A stretch of 64,000 bases of DNA from Xanthostigma xanthostigma. Lineage: Eukaryota; Arthropoda; Insecta; Raphidioptera; Raphidiidae. A program made the translations under genes and the position numbers. The stretch covers positions 42,750,001-42,814,000 of the forward strand of contig OY754466.1 of assembly GCA_963575645.1 (NCBI GenBank). Direction: 5' to 3'. Shown one piece after another: positions 49,501-59,010 of the stretch; the stretch's first letter is position 1; every line of letters begins with the position of its first letter. Under the pieces are notes generated by a model that was not told the DNA's origin, ran no database searches, and saw only the letters and a program-made list of their open reading frames with translations.

Positions 49501-52500
49501 CGCACTGTCAACTTAGATTTTCTTACACAATCTGTTGTGCAACTCAACATATTAACTCGTTTGATAAGAACTCATATTAAACCAATAATAATAAAATCTA
49601 ATCAAATAAAACGTTTTAGTTTAAATAACAAACACGTCATGACACCGACCAACTCAATAAGTGACAAATGAACAAAAACAAAAAGACACTCACCGGTATG
49701 TGAGAATAAGCGGCGTACTGCTGCGGCATGTACATTGTCGGCGGGTACATCATCGGATATGCCGCGGCCGCGGCTGCGCTCTGCGCTGATGCTGTTGGCT
49801 GACCGGCATACAACGTCGGTCCAGCTGACAAAATAACAAACGCATTAGATATTATTCGTTGCTGTTCGAGAATGACGATCTCCTGTTATGACACTTGACT
49901 GCATATACCTATTAGTCCAGAAGGCAGTGAAGATTTTCGGTACTTATTTTCCCAGTCAGCAAACACCGATAGAATCATTCGGTTTGTTATTCTAAGCAAA
50001 ATTTATATATATGTAGGGGGGGGGACGATGGGTTGAGGCGGAAAATGCGTCGGAAAGTACAAATGAAGACCTGAAATAAATAATGCGCTAAGTGCCATTT
50101 TCAAAGTTTTGAGATAATGATGTTTTTATTCTGAATGCGACTTTTTTTAGTCATAAAAACTTTAAGGAGGTTGAGCCGTTTTACGAAGATAATGAAAAAA
50201 ATCTGAAATAAAGTTTTTTTAATAGATTTTTTTATGACAAAATTTTCTGTAAAAAATCCAAAATCATTAAGAGATTTATAAAGTTAAAAATTAAACAAAA
50301 CTTTTACATGTAATCTTATGGAAAATATGTCAATCTAGCATGCAAACGGTACATTTTAATTTTTTGCAAATAACCAAATAATAGTTCAGAAAACTAACTA
50401 TGTAAAGCATCGATGTCTTACGCATATTTTAATATTTTTTCCAATTTAATTAGGAGACTTCTAATCAATAAAAGAAATCATTAAACCTTAGCACTTTTCG
50501 ATTATGGACTTTTATTTTTGACAGTTTTAACAATTTTAACTGAATTTTCAACTTTTTAATGATTTAATTTTAATTTTTATTACTTCTGTTTTCTTTTTTT
50601 AATTATTTACTGTAAAAAATATGTAAAATACAGATATTTACATAAATTTATTTTTTTTAACCTAACTTTGTACAAAAAATTTAAAAGTTAGAAATAATTT
50701 ATAAATATTAAAAAAAAATATATTTACTTATGCTTTTATGGCAATAATATTATTGGTATCATCGACTTATAACCTTTTGTAAAAATTTATTATGGAAAAG
50801 TTCCCATTTAGAATTCGACTTACTTTTGAATGGGACTGTAACGGATCAACCTCCCTAAATTGAAAAAATTATATAAAACCAGCCTAATAGTCATTGTAAA
50901 AGTGATATCTTTATTAAAATGTAATCCAATTATTAGTTTTATAGTTTTAAAGTCAGTAAATCAAAACAGATCAATGTCCATTTTATCAAATGTAAATAAC
51001 GACTTAAGTGCCATATGTATTTTTGGTTATCTAAGTGCCGAAAATTGAAATATTGTATTTTACCTCAATTAAATGAGTTTTGGCGCGAGGCACATAGATC
51101 ATAATTTACTTTGAGCTGCATGGCACTTACAGCTGGCGCATTCTGTTAGCAGCTGTCTGAACTAGCAGAGTAGAACTGGCACTTAGAGCAATATACACTA
51201 CAACTGGGCTGGCACATACATCATAAATCGGGTGTTAACTCAAAAATTACAAAAATGGCACTTAGTCCATTATTTACTTCAGGTCTTCAAATATACTGCA
51301 CTTTTTTTTCAGTGATACAGTTTGGTAGCTTACTTCTTGTGGAAGGTTTAGAGCTATAATAACTGCCAGTTTCGGATTCGCCCGGGCGAAATTCGGATTG
51401 AATTCGCTATACTGAACAGACTTGAATGAGGTTCTTATCATTTGATAGTATATTTCTTGACGCAGATCGGATCGGTTCAAAGTTGAAGAGTGAGCGAGCG
51501 AACGGAACGAATGAGTAATGCATTAATTACAAATTCGAGTGAAGCGATAATAATAATAAATCGCGGGCGAAAGCAATATTACATTTATAAATTTTTATTT
51601 CGCGAAAACGGGCCGAGCTGCTACTGTTAAATAAAATAAAGTTTCTGTGGACGCGTTTGACGTCGCGGGTAAAAGCTAGTGTTGTTTATAAGCGATTTGC
51701 AACACAAACCTGGATAGACGCTGGGATCTGTCGCGCTCGGATTATAGTATGTAACTCCGCCATTTTGGAATGGGAAAGGTGTAGCCGTTGCACCTGCTGT
51801 CGGGAAGTAAAACTGACTGGGAGCTGCGGCCGTGGGCAAGGCTCCCGGCACGGGCGGCGAGCCGGGCGTGCCCTCCAGCGGTCTGCTGAACGGTTGCTTT
51901 TTAATGGCGGGCGCAATGTTCAGCTTCCTTTCTCTCAGTACAATGTTATCGGCCTGCCAAACAATAAATAAATTTGAATTAAACAATTTTGAATTAAATA
52001 AAAAGACAACGTTTTTAATTTATTTACAGTATTAAAACGTGTTTTTATTTAATTTAAAATGTAAATAAACAATTTCCATTTAATAAAGGTCGCATCATGT
52101 GTTTAGTATCGTTTCGTTCCTAAAACAACTATCTGAATTTAAGGATGTATATAACATTTTTGAATTCAAAGATTTTTGCCTAAATTTAAAATATGTTATA
52201 GAATTAGACCTCCTGCATCGATTAAAACCAAAAAATAGATACTTTACCGACCTTTTTTATGAAAAAATTCATTTTAAAATCACCATTCACTCAATGTTAT
52301 TTCTACCGGAAGTGTTAAAAATTTTGAGAAGATTAAAACATATATCATTTTATTTCAAAGATTTATGATTCAAAAACTTATTATCAGTTTCTTTGTACAA
52401 TTTGCGATTTTTCAAGCCCAAAAAAACGTGGAGTTACCAGCAATTTCACGGAAATATTTTATTTTGAAAGTGATGAAATCAATTCTCCGAATCTTAATCT

Positions 52501-55500
52501 TAATTAATGGCGGATGTAATGAGACAATGAGGCAACGTCGCGTTCCTGCATGTCGATAATAAAAATCGCATTTATGAAATGTCATATCACGTGAACCAAC
52601 TGTCAATTATTCTGGACCTGTCATTTTTGAGATTTATGTGCATTTAGAACACAAAATGCGTTTATATGTCGGATAAACGCTGTAATGTAACAAAAGTATG
52701 TAAAAGATTTGAGATATTTATTTTTGTTTGGAAAACTAAAATGTTCGTACAGATTATATTCTGCAATTAATTTGAAAAAACTTTGCTTTAACAAAAATCT
52801 GCCAAAAGTAAACTTTAATTACTGACTTTATGTATCAGTTTATTATTTTGCGTAATGATAATTGATTTCTTAATGACTACTTTGCAATTGCTTGATAATA
52901 ATTCATAATAAATAAATACTTTCTTTGAATTTTGATTTGACATTTTTATTTATTATTATTTTTATAGTATCCATAGCTTCAAATTTTTGAGGTCAGAAAT
53001 TCTATCTCCACGTTATGTTTCCGAGTGTCAGAAGACCACGTGAACAGCCATGTTGCCTGATTGTTTTTGACTAAAGTCACAGTAGTCAAATTAAATGTTA
53101 AATATTTGTTCATAATATTTAATTATAGGAAAATTTTTAGAAAATCTACCATAAAAAATGATTAAAATTAACACAAAGTCTTCGCAAATGAAAATTTTTA
53201 TACATTTATGATTTTGAAAATTTAATTAGATGTACTACACAATTTGACCTTATACACATCCTTAAATCTCAACATATTAGCTGGGATTGCGAACTGGGCA
53301 AAATATTGATTGATTTTTGTCATAGAGATATAAGTAACTAGAGTTCGCTAGTTCGTATGTTTGCCTTAAGTGAAAGTGTCCTCAGTTGAGAGAGAGAACG
53401 CTGCAGAAAACCAGATATTTGTTTACCCAAATCAGCATTGTTTTGTATCATTAGTTACCATAGAGATAAGGAACTTTAGGCTGTGTGCACGAAGCCTACT
53501 AGCGCCGCTAGTGGGTAATAGAGAATTATTGAGCTCAATTTTTATGGAAATCGTGACATGTTTCTATGGCAATAAGTCAAAAACTTTAGTTGGCCATGAT
53601 GTAATAAGGAAAACTGATGTTAATAGTATACAGATTGTATCAAATCAAAACAGTCCATAGAACATTATGTGTGTAAGACAGAGACGATATTATATAAAGC
53701 ACTAAAGCAGTAAGTAAGAATGAGATAAATGATCGCTAATAGTTACTGTGGTTATACAATCTGATAGTATCGTCTTTGTTTTCAACAGTAAAAATCACAA
53801 TTTTATCAAATGTCAGTATTCACTAGTGAAATTATTGATAAAATGGCTATTTATACTGTTCGGGAAAAAATCCAAATAATTAAGTGGTTTTATGGTGGTA
53901 ATTCAACCGCCAACATAATAAATTTATTTGTAGTTGTTTTAATTGATAAAGATTTACAGTGTACGTAATTATTTATTTACGTAACCGCAGTAACTATATT
54001 AACGATAATTTATCTCATTCTTACTTATTGCTTTAGATCTTTATATATCGTCTCTGTCTTACACACAGAATGTCCTATGGACCGTTTTGATTTGATACAA
54101 TCTGTACATATAGGTACCATAAAATTCAGATTGTAAACCATTATATAAATAGCATAACATAAAAGGTATGTGAGAATTATTTATTTATCAATTATGAGGC
54201 ACAATATATAAATAATTAATTTGTTTACACTGACAGCGGAGCATCAAATTATGGCGCCAATGGTCTTTATTTTACTTAATGCGCCATCAGCGCAACAGCC
54301 CGGAACACAACAAGCATTTCCAGATCGCTTAGTTTTGCCCATGTTTTCTTTGTTATTAAAAAACTTCATAAAATTATAACTATTTTCACTTTTAATACAC
54401 ATTGCTCACTGACATACGGAAAATTTGAGGTTGAAGTTTCCCCTAGTGCTCACTACAAACGCTCGCATCGAAAAATTTGTAACTCCGCCTCCTTGCACAT
54501 AGCCCTTTGCAGACACTTTCACGGCTCACATTTCTTCATTTTACAAACAAATACTTACGGAGTATTTTTATGGTGGAATTTACTGTAAAGGAGTGCAATT
54601 TGTAACTGATTAATTTTCACTCACCTCCCGTTGCAGTCTTTTCGCTTCTTCTTCACTTTCGAAAGTGACAAACCCGTATCCCTTACTGACTCCAGCACGG
54701 TCGGAAATGATTTTGGTCGCTTTTACCGTTCCATACGCGCTGAAAAGTTGTGCCAGTTCTACTTCCGTTGTGTTCGCGGATATTCCACCGACGAAAATAC
54801 GATTCGGTATCAGCGTTCCTGTCGATTTTTAACAGTTAGTAACAATTAGAAAAAAAGAAAACATAATAGCGAGAGCTTGTTCCAATTTTGTGTTCATAAT
54901 ACAGAGAATAAAAGTTTCACATCTATGCTTTTTTTTAACTTCCAATAATCAATATGGTTCCTATCCCGAAATTTAGAGATTTCGATTGATTTCAGTTTTG
55001 ATTCGGGATTAAAGATAATCGTTCCGGTTTCCTGATTTTCTATAAAAATAAGATGTTTAACTTGAAATGATTCATTTTTTTTAACTGAATATTTTTGACT
55101 AAAATATTATTAGTAATTAAGAGGCAAGGTCTATGCCCCGCATGGCGTGATGTACAATGTGGCATTTAGATACAACACCCTGTATTTTGAAAGGATTACG
55201 CTTTGCTATGTAATGCAACTTATTTTTATCTATAAAAAAAATTACTTTTTCTTGAAAAGTACATAATCTTTTGTATTTTCTTGATTTATTATTTTTTTTT
55301 TTTTTATGTTAATTGCCTGACTCAATTGTCTTTGGACAGTTTCCGATTTTATATATATTATAATACATTCGGCAACTGGCCAAAGACAAGAGTCAGGCCA
55401 AACACCATTATAAAAAAAAAATATAATATTTGATTGGAAAATAAAAAAAGTTATAATGATCTAAATCATGTAACTTGTGGCACCAGTCGATTGTGGGCTG

Positions 55501-57167
55501 ACCTATTGTGTTTCTATTATATGGCAATTTGGAATAACCTTCACAAAACAATAATTAAATGATTAAGATAAAGACAAAACGGCTAACAGGACAGATTTTT
55601 AATAATGCAAACTGCTATTATATAACTAAAAATAAAAAGCAACCTGTTTTGAATGTGATTCTTTGATTAATATTCTCTTAGAATTTGAGCAAAGTAAAAC
55701 CTTTTCTTAGATTACATAAAAAATTGCATAGAAAATTTAATTTCAAAGTACAAAAAAAAAACAAACAAACAAAAAATTTCGCCAGCGATCACAGATATTA
55801 TATTAGGGCCAGTGCATTGATGATGCTTTATAACTGAAATCTCCGCTAGTTTGAATCGATTTTATTAAACATTTTTCTATTTAATAGAATATAAATTTTA
55901 CTTAAATCGATTCAATACTTTTTTTTAACATATATTTCTAGTTCTAAGTAATCAAATATAAAAAAAGTCGAACCATATATTTTAATAACGCGCAAACTAC
56001 GCAATCCACTAAAAAAGTAAAAAATAAAACCTTTTTTTAAATGAACTCCATCAAACAAGCCACTAAAAGTAGGAAAGTAATAAAATTTTCAGGTCTTTAT
56101 CAATTTAATGAAAGTAGATATATAAAAAGTTTTAGTAATTAAATTGGCGCCGATCTCAAAATTTTACTATTTTTTTCCTTTTAGTGGCTTTATTGAAGGA
56201 GGTTCGATTTTTTAAAAGTTTTTATAGCATCTTTTTGCAATTAAGTCTTTCGAGTTGCTAAAGGCTGTACATTCTTTGCTGAAGTACACAACCGACGAAC
56301 CATGAGAAATTTCGAATCGCTGAACAATCTTCAGAGAGCGACGGTGTATTGTAAATCACCAAGGCCGTAGGCAGGGGGGTGTTTTGGGGGTTCGAACCCC
56401 TTCCGAAATGCCTTAGCCAACCCACCGTTTTACACATATACTTACTGAAATATTTTCGACTCTTTTTTCGAATCTGTGATACGATAATTGGATTCCACTT
56501 TTTTCGGAAAGAGTAAAATCGAAATGTAATGCATTTTTAATAAATTAAATGAATCATTAAACTCTTTCGTCGAAATCTACGTGGGCTGCCTTTTAATTAA
56601 ATTTGTATTTATGTAAAATTATAATATATGTATGCTTATTTTCAAATAAAGTTATTACTTATTGTCTCTGGTCCAGAGCTCGACTCCCCCCGAAGTGAAT
56701 TTCTGGCTACGGCCTTGTAAATCACACGACACATAAAGTGAGCATTACGTGCACCGATCCTAAAACTGTCATTTGCTCAAAAAATTGTATTTACCGTATT
56801 TAGGAGCGTTGTTTCCGGGCGGGGTGATGCTCTGTGTCGGCGTGCTGGCCTGACTGCCGGACGTAACGACGACCGTTGTTGTTCCGGGCATACCTTGGAC
56901 CATCGCTGTCGGCGCGCCGGACTGGACGATCGGTATGGCTCCCTGCGAGCCCGCTTGAGGATTGTTCAGTTGCAGTATGCCGGCGCCGCTGTTCGCGTTG
57001 TTGGCGGCCACGTTGTGATTGTTCAGGGTGCTGTGAAGGATGGCGCCGATGTTTGGCGGAATGTTGCCTCCGGCGTTATTTGGAGCGTGTAAAATAGCAT
57101 TCGTTGCGTTCATGTTAAGATTGGGACTATTCTGTATGTTTTTTGTCTGTTGTGCCTGTACGGACAT
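37162..57167 (-). CDS. bol: Boule, DAZ-family RRM protein; 6 coding exons over 20 kb
   Basis: Exons in transcript order are 56795-57167, 54625-54818, 51710-51953, 49694-49824, 40404-40731 and 37162-37584. The first five join in phase and encode 423 residues. The RRM starts at NAPKYGTLIPNRIFVGGIS, the hallmark of insect Boule, with RNP2 IFVGGI and RNP1 KGYGFVTF (about residues 130-210). It ends with ERKLNIAPAIKKQ over the exon 2/3 joint. The C-terminal half is Ala/Pro/Tyr/Met-rich, with YPMMYPPTMYMPQQYAAY and a HHHHH run. The family binds 3' UTRs of germline mRNAs, promotes their translation and is needed for meiosis. The N-terminus before the RRM (about 125 residues, Asn/Ala/Thr-rich) is much longer than in fly Boule. 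Exon 6 carries an open frame of 140 codons, but the best donor of exon 5 joins it out of frame (see findings). Identity is very secure; the C-terminus is not. Confidence 0.93.
37655..38497. repeat. Inverted pair flanking a hAT insertion
   Basis: GCGCGATCACAAGAATAAAT with ATAACCAGAAGCATAACTC (37658-37700) is mirrored by GAGTTATACTTCTGG and TTTATTCTTGTGGCGCG (38457-38494). This looks like an older foldback element into which the hAT MITE at 37879-38318 jumped. Confidence 0.6.
37879..38318. mobile_element. hAT MITE, 440 bp, with exact 8-bp target duplication
   Basis: Ends CAGGGGCGTAGCTACCGC and GCACGCTACGCTTCTG. ATGAAGTG flanks both sides (37871-37878 and 38319-38326). ATACGGGGCCCC pairs lie near both ends. 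It lies in the last boule intron. Confidence 0.9.
38624..38698 (+). other. Possible 75-nt exon of an unknown plus-strand transcript
   Basis: Inside the last boule intron, on the opposite strand, a pyrimidine-rich tract ending TGTATAG is followed by 75 nt open in one frame. It encodes EDSGTPLSPKSVVEQITDSG and then DSPN, and ends AACG then GTAACG. Both ends are in phase 1, as in a skippable cassette exon. I know no homologue and see no partner exon, so chance is a real alternative. Confidence 0.25.
38793..39378. repeat. Complex repeat: hairpin, direct repeat, inverted copy
   Basis: A perfect hairpin GGGCCGAAAGTTGAATTTTCGGCCC opens it. Then a unit of roughly 110 bp with AAATTTCTC, GCGTATTTATACT and AACTAGGGACTATTTATTCT occurs twice in direct order (38935 on, 39045 on). 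A third time it is inverted at about 39258-39325. Confidence 0.7.
39795..39986. repeat. Foldback repeat related to 7569-7811
   Basis: GTTCCAACCTCTG at the left and AGAGGCTGGAAC at the right, with TATTACCGTTCG next to the right arm as in the 7569 element. Inside, AGCTACAAAACAGTGC and GCGCA motifs recall its tandem unit. Confidence 0.5.
40070..40290. repeat. Interspersed repeat (SINE-like), copy 1
   Basis: Shares an ordered set of blocks (CTCAGGGGAAACA, AATCAGCGCTCCC, GGCAGATTCTCTAATGCAC, CAGCTGTTGAG) with 60078-60250 in the same orientation. No tRNA head could be recognised. Confidence 0.5.
40404..40731 (-). CDS. bol: boule coding exon 5 (His-rich)
   Basis: A 328-nt exon from acceptor TTTGCAG to donor GACG then GTAAGA, in phase 0 to phase 1. 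It encodes YNVHENSSYPMTAAPYIDP, a Ser/Thr-rich stretch, MHHHHHC, GLWYHPANIVNASPP and QAQILAAVD. A poorer GT lies seven bases upstream of the donor (exon end 40411). Only that one would join exon 6 in its long open frame. Confidence 0.88.
40937..41199. mobile_element. Hairpin MITE, copy 1
   Basis: Nearly the whole element is one palindrome. GGAACCCAAAGGAATGCTGA, ATGCGCCGAACTGCC and GGTTTTTGACAGGTAAACTA are mirrored on the right. A tight centre lies around GGAGGCTAGACCTAGCATCC. It lies in boule intron 4. Confidence 0.85.
42163..42477. mobile_element. pogo/Tigger-like MITE, 315 bp, TA target
   Basis: CAGTAGAACGCCGCTTATCC at the left and GGATAATCGGCGTTCTACTG at the right are pogo-type ends, with TA on both sides (42161-42162 and 42478-42479). 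No transposase frame. It lies in boule intron 4. Confidence 0.88.
43043..43373. repeat. Foldback element with 86-bp tandem repeats
   Basis: Arms TAAGAAAAAATTCGCAGGTT and GGACAAT are mirrored at 43343-43373. Inside, a unit with GTACTTGAAAAAGTCTAAAT and AACGTCGTACAATTATAA starts at 43115, 43201 and 43287, so the period is exactly 86 bp. Single, diverged units lie near 42765 and 31335. Confidence 0.85.
44598..45355. mobile_element. TIR element with a hairpin MITE inside
   Basis: CAGTATGTAAACAGC with GCTGCACATAGGGAAA and TAGCAT is mirrored at 45288-45355 over about 60 bp. TA precedes the left end; the right flank is TC. The MITE at 44691-44908 sits near its left end. Confidence 0.7.
44691..44908. 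mobile_element. Hairpin MITE, copy 2
   Basis: Closely similar to 40937-41199 along both arms (GGAACCCAAAGGAATGGTGA, ATGCGCCGAACTG, GGTTTTTGACAGGTAAAC), with a shorter centre. Arms are nearly identical to each other, so it is probably young. Confidence 0.85.
46186..46650. mobile_element. hAT MITE, 465 bp, with exact 8-bp target duplication
   Basis: Ends TAGTGATGTGCC and GGCACATCACTA. GTAAAGAT flanks both sides (46178-46185 and 46651-46658). A second inverted pair (TATTGCACATCGACCTTTGG and its mirror, near 46285-46400) lies inside. Confidence 0.9.
47023..47037. repeat. (CT)n microsatellite
   Basis: Seven and a half uninterrupted CT units in boule intron 4. Confidence 0.85.
47995..48185. mobile_element. 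MITE with ATGTCATTTGTTTTCAA ends
   Basis: ATGTCATTTGTTTTCAA and GACCTCCATTT at the left are mirrored by AAATGGAGGTC and TTGAAAACAAATGACAT at the right. The core carries GAACTGCTTCAAGCAGTCGG and TTTCGACTGTTTGAAGCAG, shared with 27378-27520. Confidence 0.7.
49010..49114. repeat. Small foldback repeat with TTAATGCATT ends, copy 2
   Basis: TTAATGCATTATGGAAAATC with TTCCACATAAAAT is mirrored by ATTTTATGTGAAACGA and TTAATGCATTAA. The loop CTACGGGAGGTTCGTATG matches that of the copy at 9638-9735 in inverted orientation. Confidence 0.65.
49172..49335 (-). mobile_element. tRNA-derived SINE
   Basis: On the minus strand, TGTGCAATGGTTAGCGTG (A-box-like) is followed about 35 bases later by GTGGGTTTGAATCCCA (B box). 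The spacing is that of a tRNA promoter, without pairing acceptor ends. The body runs on to GTGGTGGATCACCTC. Confidence 0.65.
49412..49488. repeat. Very short inverted-repeat element
   Basis: TAGGGATCGACCGATATC and GCATCGGTCGATTTCTA enclose only about 40 bases. The ends look hAT-like, but the 8-bp flanks do not match well. Confidence 0.45.
49694..49824 (-). CDS. bol: boule coding exon 4
   Basis: A 131-nt exon, acceptor TTTTGTCAG and donor CCG then GTGAGT. It encodes an Ala run followed by YPMMYPPTMYMPQQYAAYSHIP. Such Tyr/Pro/Met/Gln-rich sequence is typical of the region after the RRM in Boule/DAZ proteins. Confidence 0.9.
49825..51240. other. boule intron 3, left part: no feature recognised
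   Basis: Strongly AT-rich, with a G run near 50015. Neither exon-like sequence nor arms of a mobile element are visible. Confidence 0.5.
51390..51679 (+). mobile_element. Helitron-like 3' region
   Basis: GACGTCGCGGGTAAAAGCTAG followed by T is a frequent end of insect Helitrons. The preceding CGCGGGCGAAAGC fits too. The 5' end could not be placed, so the start given is a guess. Confidence 0.4.
51710..51953 (-). CDS. bol: boule coding exon 3 (end of RRM and linker)
   Basis: A 244-nt exon entering in phase 0 after TTTGGCAG. ADNIVLRERKLNIAPAIKKQ completes the RRM exactly as in insect Boule. A Pro/Ala/Thr-rich linker then runs to NPSATDPSVYPG. The donor is GTTTGT. It is clearly richer in GC than the surrounding intron, as expected of coding DNA here. 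A Helitron-like 3' end stops only 30 bp downstream of it at 51679. Confidence 0.93.
51954..53630. other. boule intron 2, part: no feature recognised
   Basis: AT-rich sequence between exon 3 and the MITE at 53631. No further exon or clear repeat pair was found. Confidence 0.5.
53631..54104. mobile_element. TA-target MITE, 474 bp
   Basis: CAGATTGTATCAAATCAAAA at the left is mirrored at the right, with TA on both outer sides (53629-53630 and 54105-54106). Arms of about 130 bp include GTGTGTAAGACAGAGACGAT and AAGAATGAGATAAAT. A third end of this family is at 1-52. Confidence 0.88.
54625..54818 (-). CDS. bol: boule coding exon 2 (main part of RRM)
   Basis: A 194-nt exon, acceptor ATCGACAG and donor GAG then GTGAGT. 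It encodes TLIPNRIFVGGIS, the acidic helix, TKIISDRAGVSKGYGFVTFE and AKRLQRE. Both RNP motifs with their aromatic RNA-contact residues (Phe in RNP2; Tyr and Phe in RNP1) are intact. Confidence 0.95.
56043..56206. mobile_element. Short foldback MITE
   Basis: GAACTCCATCAAACAAGCCA with CTAAAAGTAGGAAAGTAAT is mirrored by TTTTTTCCTTTTAGTGGCTT and GAAGGAGGTTC. The loop is short. It lies in boule intron 1. Confidence 0.65.
56360..56717. mobile_element. hAT MITE, 358 bp, with exact 8-bp target duplication
   Basis: Ends CAAGGCCGTAGGCAGGGG and TGGCTACGGCCTTG. TAAATCAC flanks both sides (56352-56359 and 56718-56725). It ends only 77 bp from boule exon 1. Confidence 0.88.
56795..57167 (-). CDS. bol: boule coding exon 1 (Asn/Ala/Thr-rich N-terminus)
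   Basis: Starts MSVQAQQTKNIQNSPN at ATG 57167 (A at -3) and ends in phase 1 at APKYG with donor GTAAAT. The 124 codons are rich in Asn, Ala, Gly and Thr, a likely disordered extension. The closing NAPKYG matches the residues directly before the RRM in fly Boule, which anchors this exon to the gene. Confidence 0.9.
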
Positions 57168-57819
57168 ACTTTGTTAACACCAAAATTTTAATCGATCTTC
57201 TTGCCAGAATTTTTTTCAGTTGCAGCGTTCAAAATAAATTTTAACACAAAATCGATAATTTTAAAGTCGTCTGCTCAAACAAATTCAACGTTCATTATGT
57301 CTCACTTTTTAAAGATAACGTCATGTTTTCTTGTTTTGAAAATTACTTTTTTGAAAATGTAATCGAATTTATTTATTATAGGTACATATTTCTTCTGTTC
57401 TAGCTTAATCACAAATATTTATTAATAACTTGATTGTCTTTTTTTAAGTAGATTTACGCTATTATTTATAAGTAATCAGGTAAAACTGTGTAATAATATT
57501 TATTTTTGGATCATTTTAAAATCACAACGCTATATAAACATAATTGCTACGATTTAGAAATTATGTTTATTCTTTGTCGGTATATCACTTATTGGTAAGA
57601 TCCCACCAAGAAACTGTAACAGAAAGAAAACAAACATTAACTAAATCATAGCTTCAAAAATTATACACTTGGATGTCAAGAAATTTAACACACAAATGGT
57701 GATAAGTAATTTCTAAGCCAAATTAAAAATACTTTTCGAAAAATGGAGCCGCCAAAAACAAGTCACTAATAGGATTCCCATCTGAAGTCATTTGGTTGTA
57801 TAAAAAAAAAATAAAAATA

Positions 57820-58200
57820 AATATAGTTTAAAAAAACTAAAAAACACGCTTTATATCGAACTAAAAAGTAAAAAATATTTTTCTTTAAAATAAGCTTAAA
57901 ACAATATAAATGAATAAAAAATACTAGTATTATTGTGAAAAAAGCGTGGGGCGCTCGATGTACGAAAATGTGGAACAAAGCGCCTCACGCTTTTTTCACA
58001 ATAATACTAGTATTTTTTATTCATTATTGTTTTAAGCTTATTTAAAAAAAAATATTTTTTACTTTTTAGTTCGATATAAAGCGTGTTTTTTAGTTTTTTT
58101 TAAACTGTATTTATTTTTCACTTTTTAGTTTGATGTAAAGCGTGTTTTTTAGTTTTTTTTAAACTATATTTATTTTCCACTTTTTAGTTCGATTTATTGT
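57820..58200. repeat. Palindrome followed by tandem arm copies
   Basis: A palindrome centred near 57968 (GAAAAAAGCGTGGGGCGCTC and its mirror) has AT-rich arms ending in TTTTTAGTTCGATATAAAGC and CGTGTTTTTTAGTTTTTT. To the right, the arm end repeats about twice more with a period near 62 bp. Confidence 0.75.
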
Positions 58201-58214
58201 CAAAAATTTGCCGA

Positions 58215-58330
58215 AAAAAAAAAACAAATTTTTTATTTCGGCGTAGACGGGATTAGAACCCACGACCGGTGAGTTGACGTCAGCGAAGACTAGCGCCTTA
58301 GACCGCTTGGTCAACGATTGCTCTTACAGT
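58215..58330 (-). mobile_element. tRNA-derived SINE head
   Basis: On the minus strand, GACCAAGCGGTCTAAGGCGC (tRNA-Leu/Ser-like D-arm, A box) and GTGGGTTCTAATCCCGTC (T-arm, B box) lie about 35 bases apart. The acceptor halves (GCAATCG and CTACGCC) do not pair. Hence this is a SINE or pseudo-tRNA rather than a gene. Confidence 0.65.
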
Positions 58331-58503
58331 AGTGGCATAACATACTAATAACAGTAATAAACCACTTGCTGTAGTCCAAACGAGGTTACAAACAAACATA
58401 CATACATACAAACTTACAAGTGAAACTAATATAAAGCGTGTAAAAACAATTCGCATAATGGCCGCTATTGGCTGTACATTTAATTAAAGGAGTGATTTAC
58501 TTA

Positions 58504-59010
58504 AAAGGGACTCCGCACAAACCTTCTGGGATTTGGTTCTCGGTTAAATTGATCGAAAATGGTTTCATTTTATAGTTTAAAAGTCACTAAAAACCAATAG
58601 ATTTTTAGCTACAGATATGTTTAGCGAGATTTTAGTTATAGGATATCCACTGAATTCACAAACATGATCCATGTTCAACTTTTGTGCTTTTTTTTAGAAA
58701 TAGAAAAATACTCGAAAACTAGGGAATGTTGAAAGGTGTCACCTTTATATAAAATAATAATGTCATATTCGGATTCAGCGCACTCGAAACATATTTTTAG
58801 GGCTTAGGATTTTTTAAGATCGTATATTCAACTATATGTAGGTACTATATCTAAAATCTCGCTAAACATATCTGTAGCTAAAATCTATTGGTCTTTAGGC
58901 TATGCGCCCATGGACACTTTTTCTTAGTGACCTTTAAACTATAAAATAAAATCATTTTCGATCAATTTAACCGAGTACAAAATCCTATAAGGTTTGTGAG
59001 AGGTCCCTTT
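58504..59010. mobile_element. Foldback MITE, about 507 bp
   Basis: AAAGGGACTCCGCACAAACC with CTCGGTTAAATTGATCGAAA and GCTACAGATATGTTTAGCGA at the left are mirrored in order at 58855-59010, ending GGTTTGTGAGAGGTCCCTTT. No target duplication is evident. Confidence 0.75.

Noticed and set aside
54631..54849. Plus-strand frame of 72 codons
   Set aside because: Antisense of the RRM exon of boule.
58229..58312. A working tRNA-Leu or tRNA-Ser gene
   Set aside because: The acceptor halves do not pair and no variable-arm stem can be drawn; SINE head preferred.
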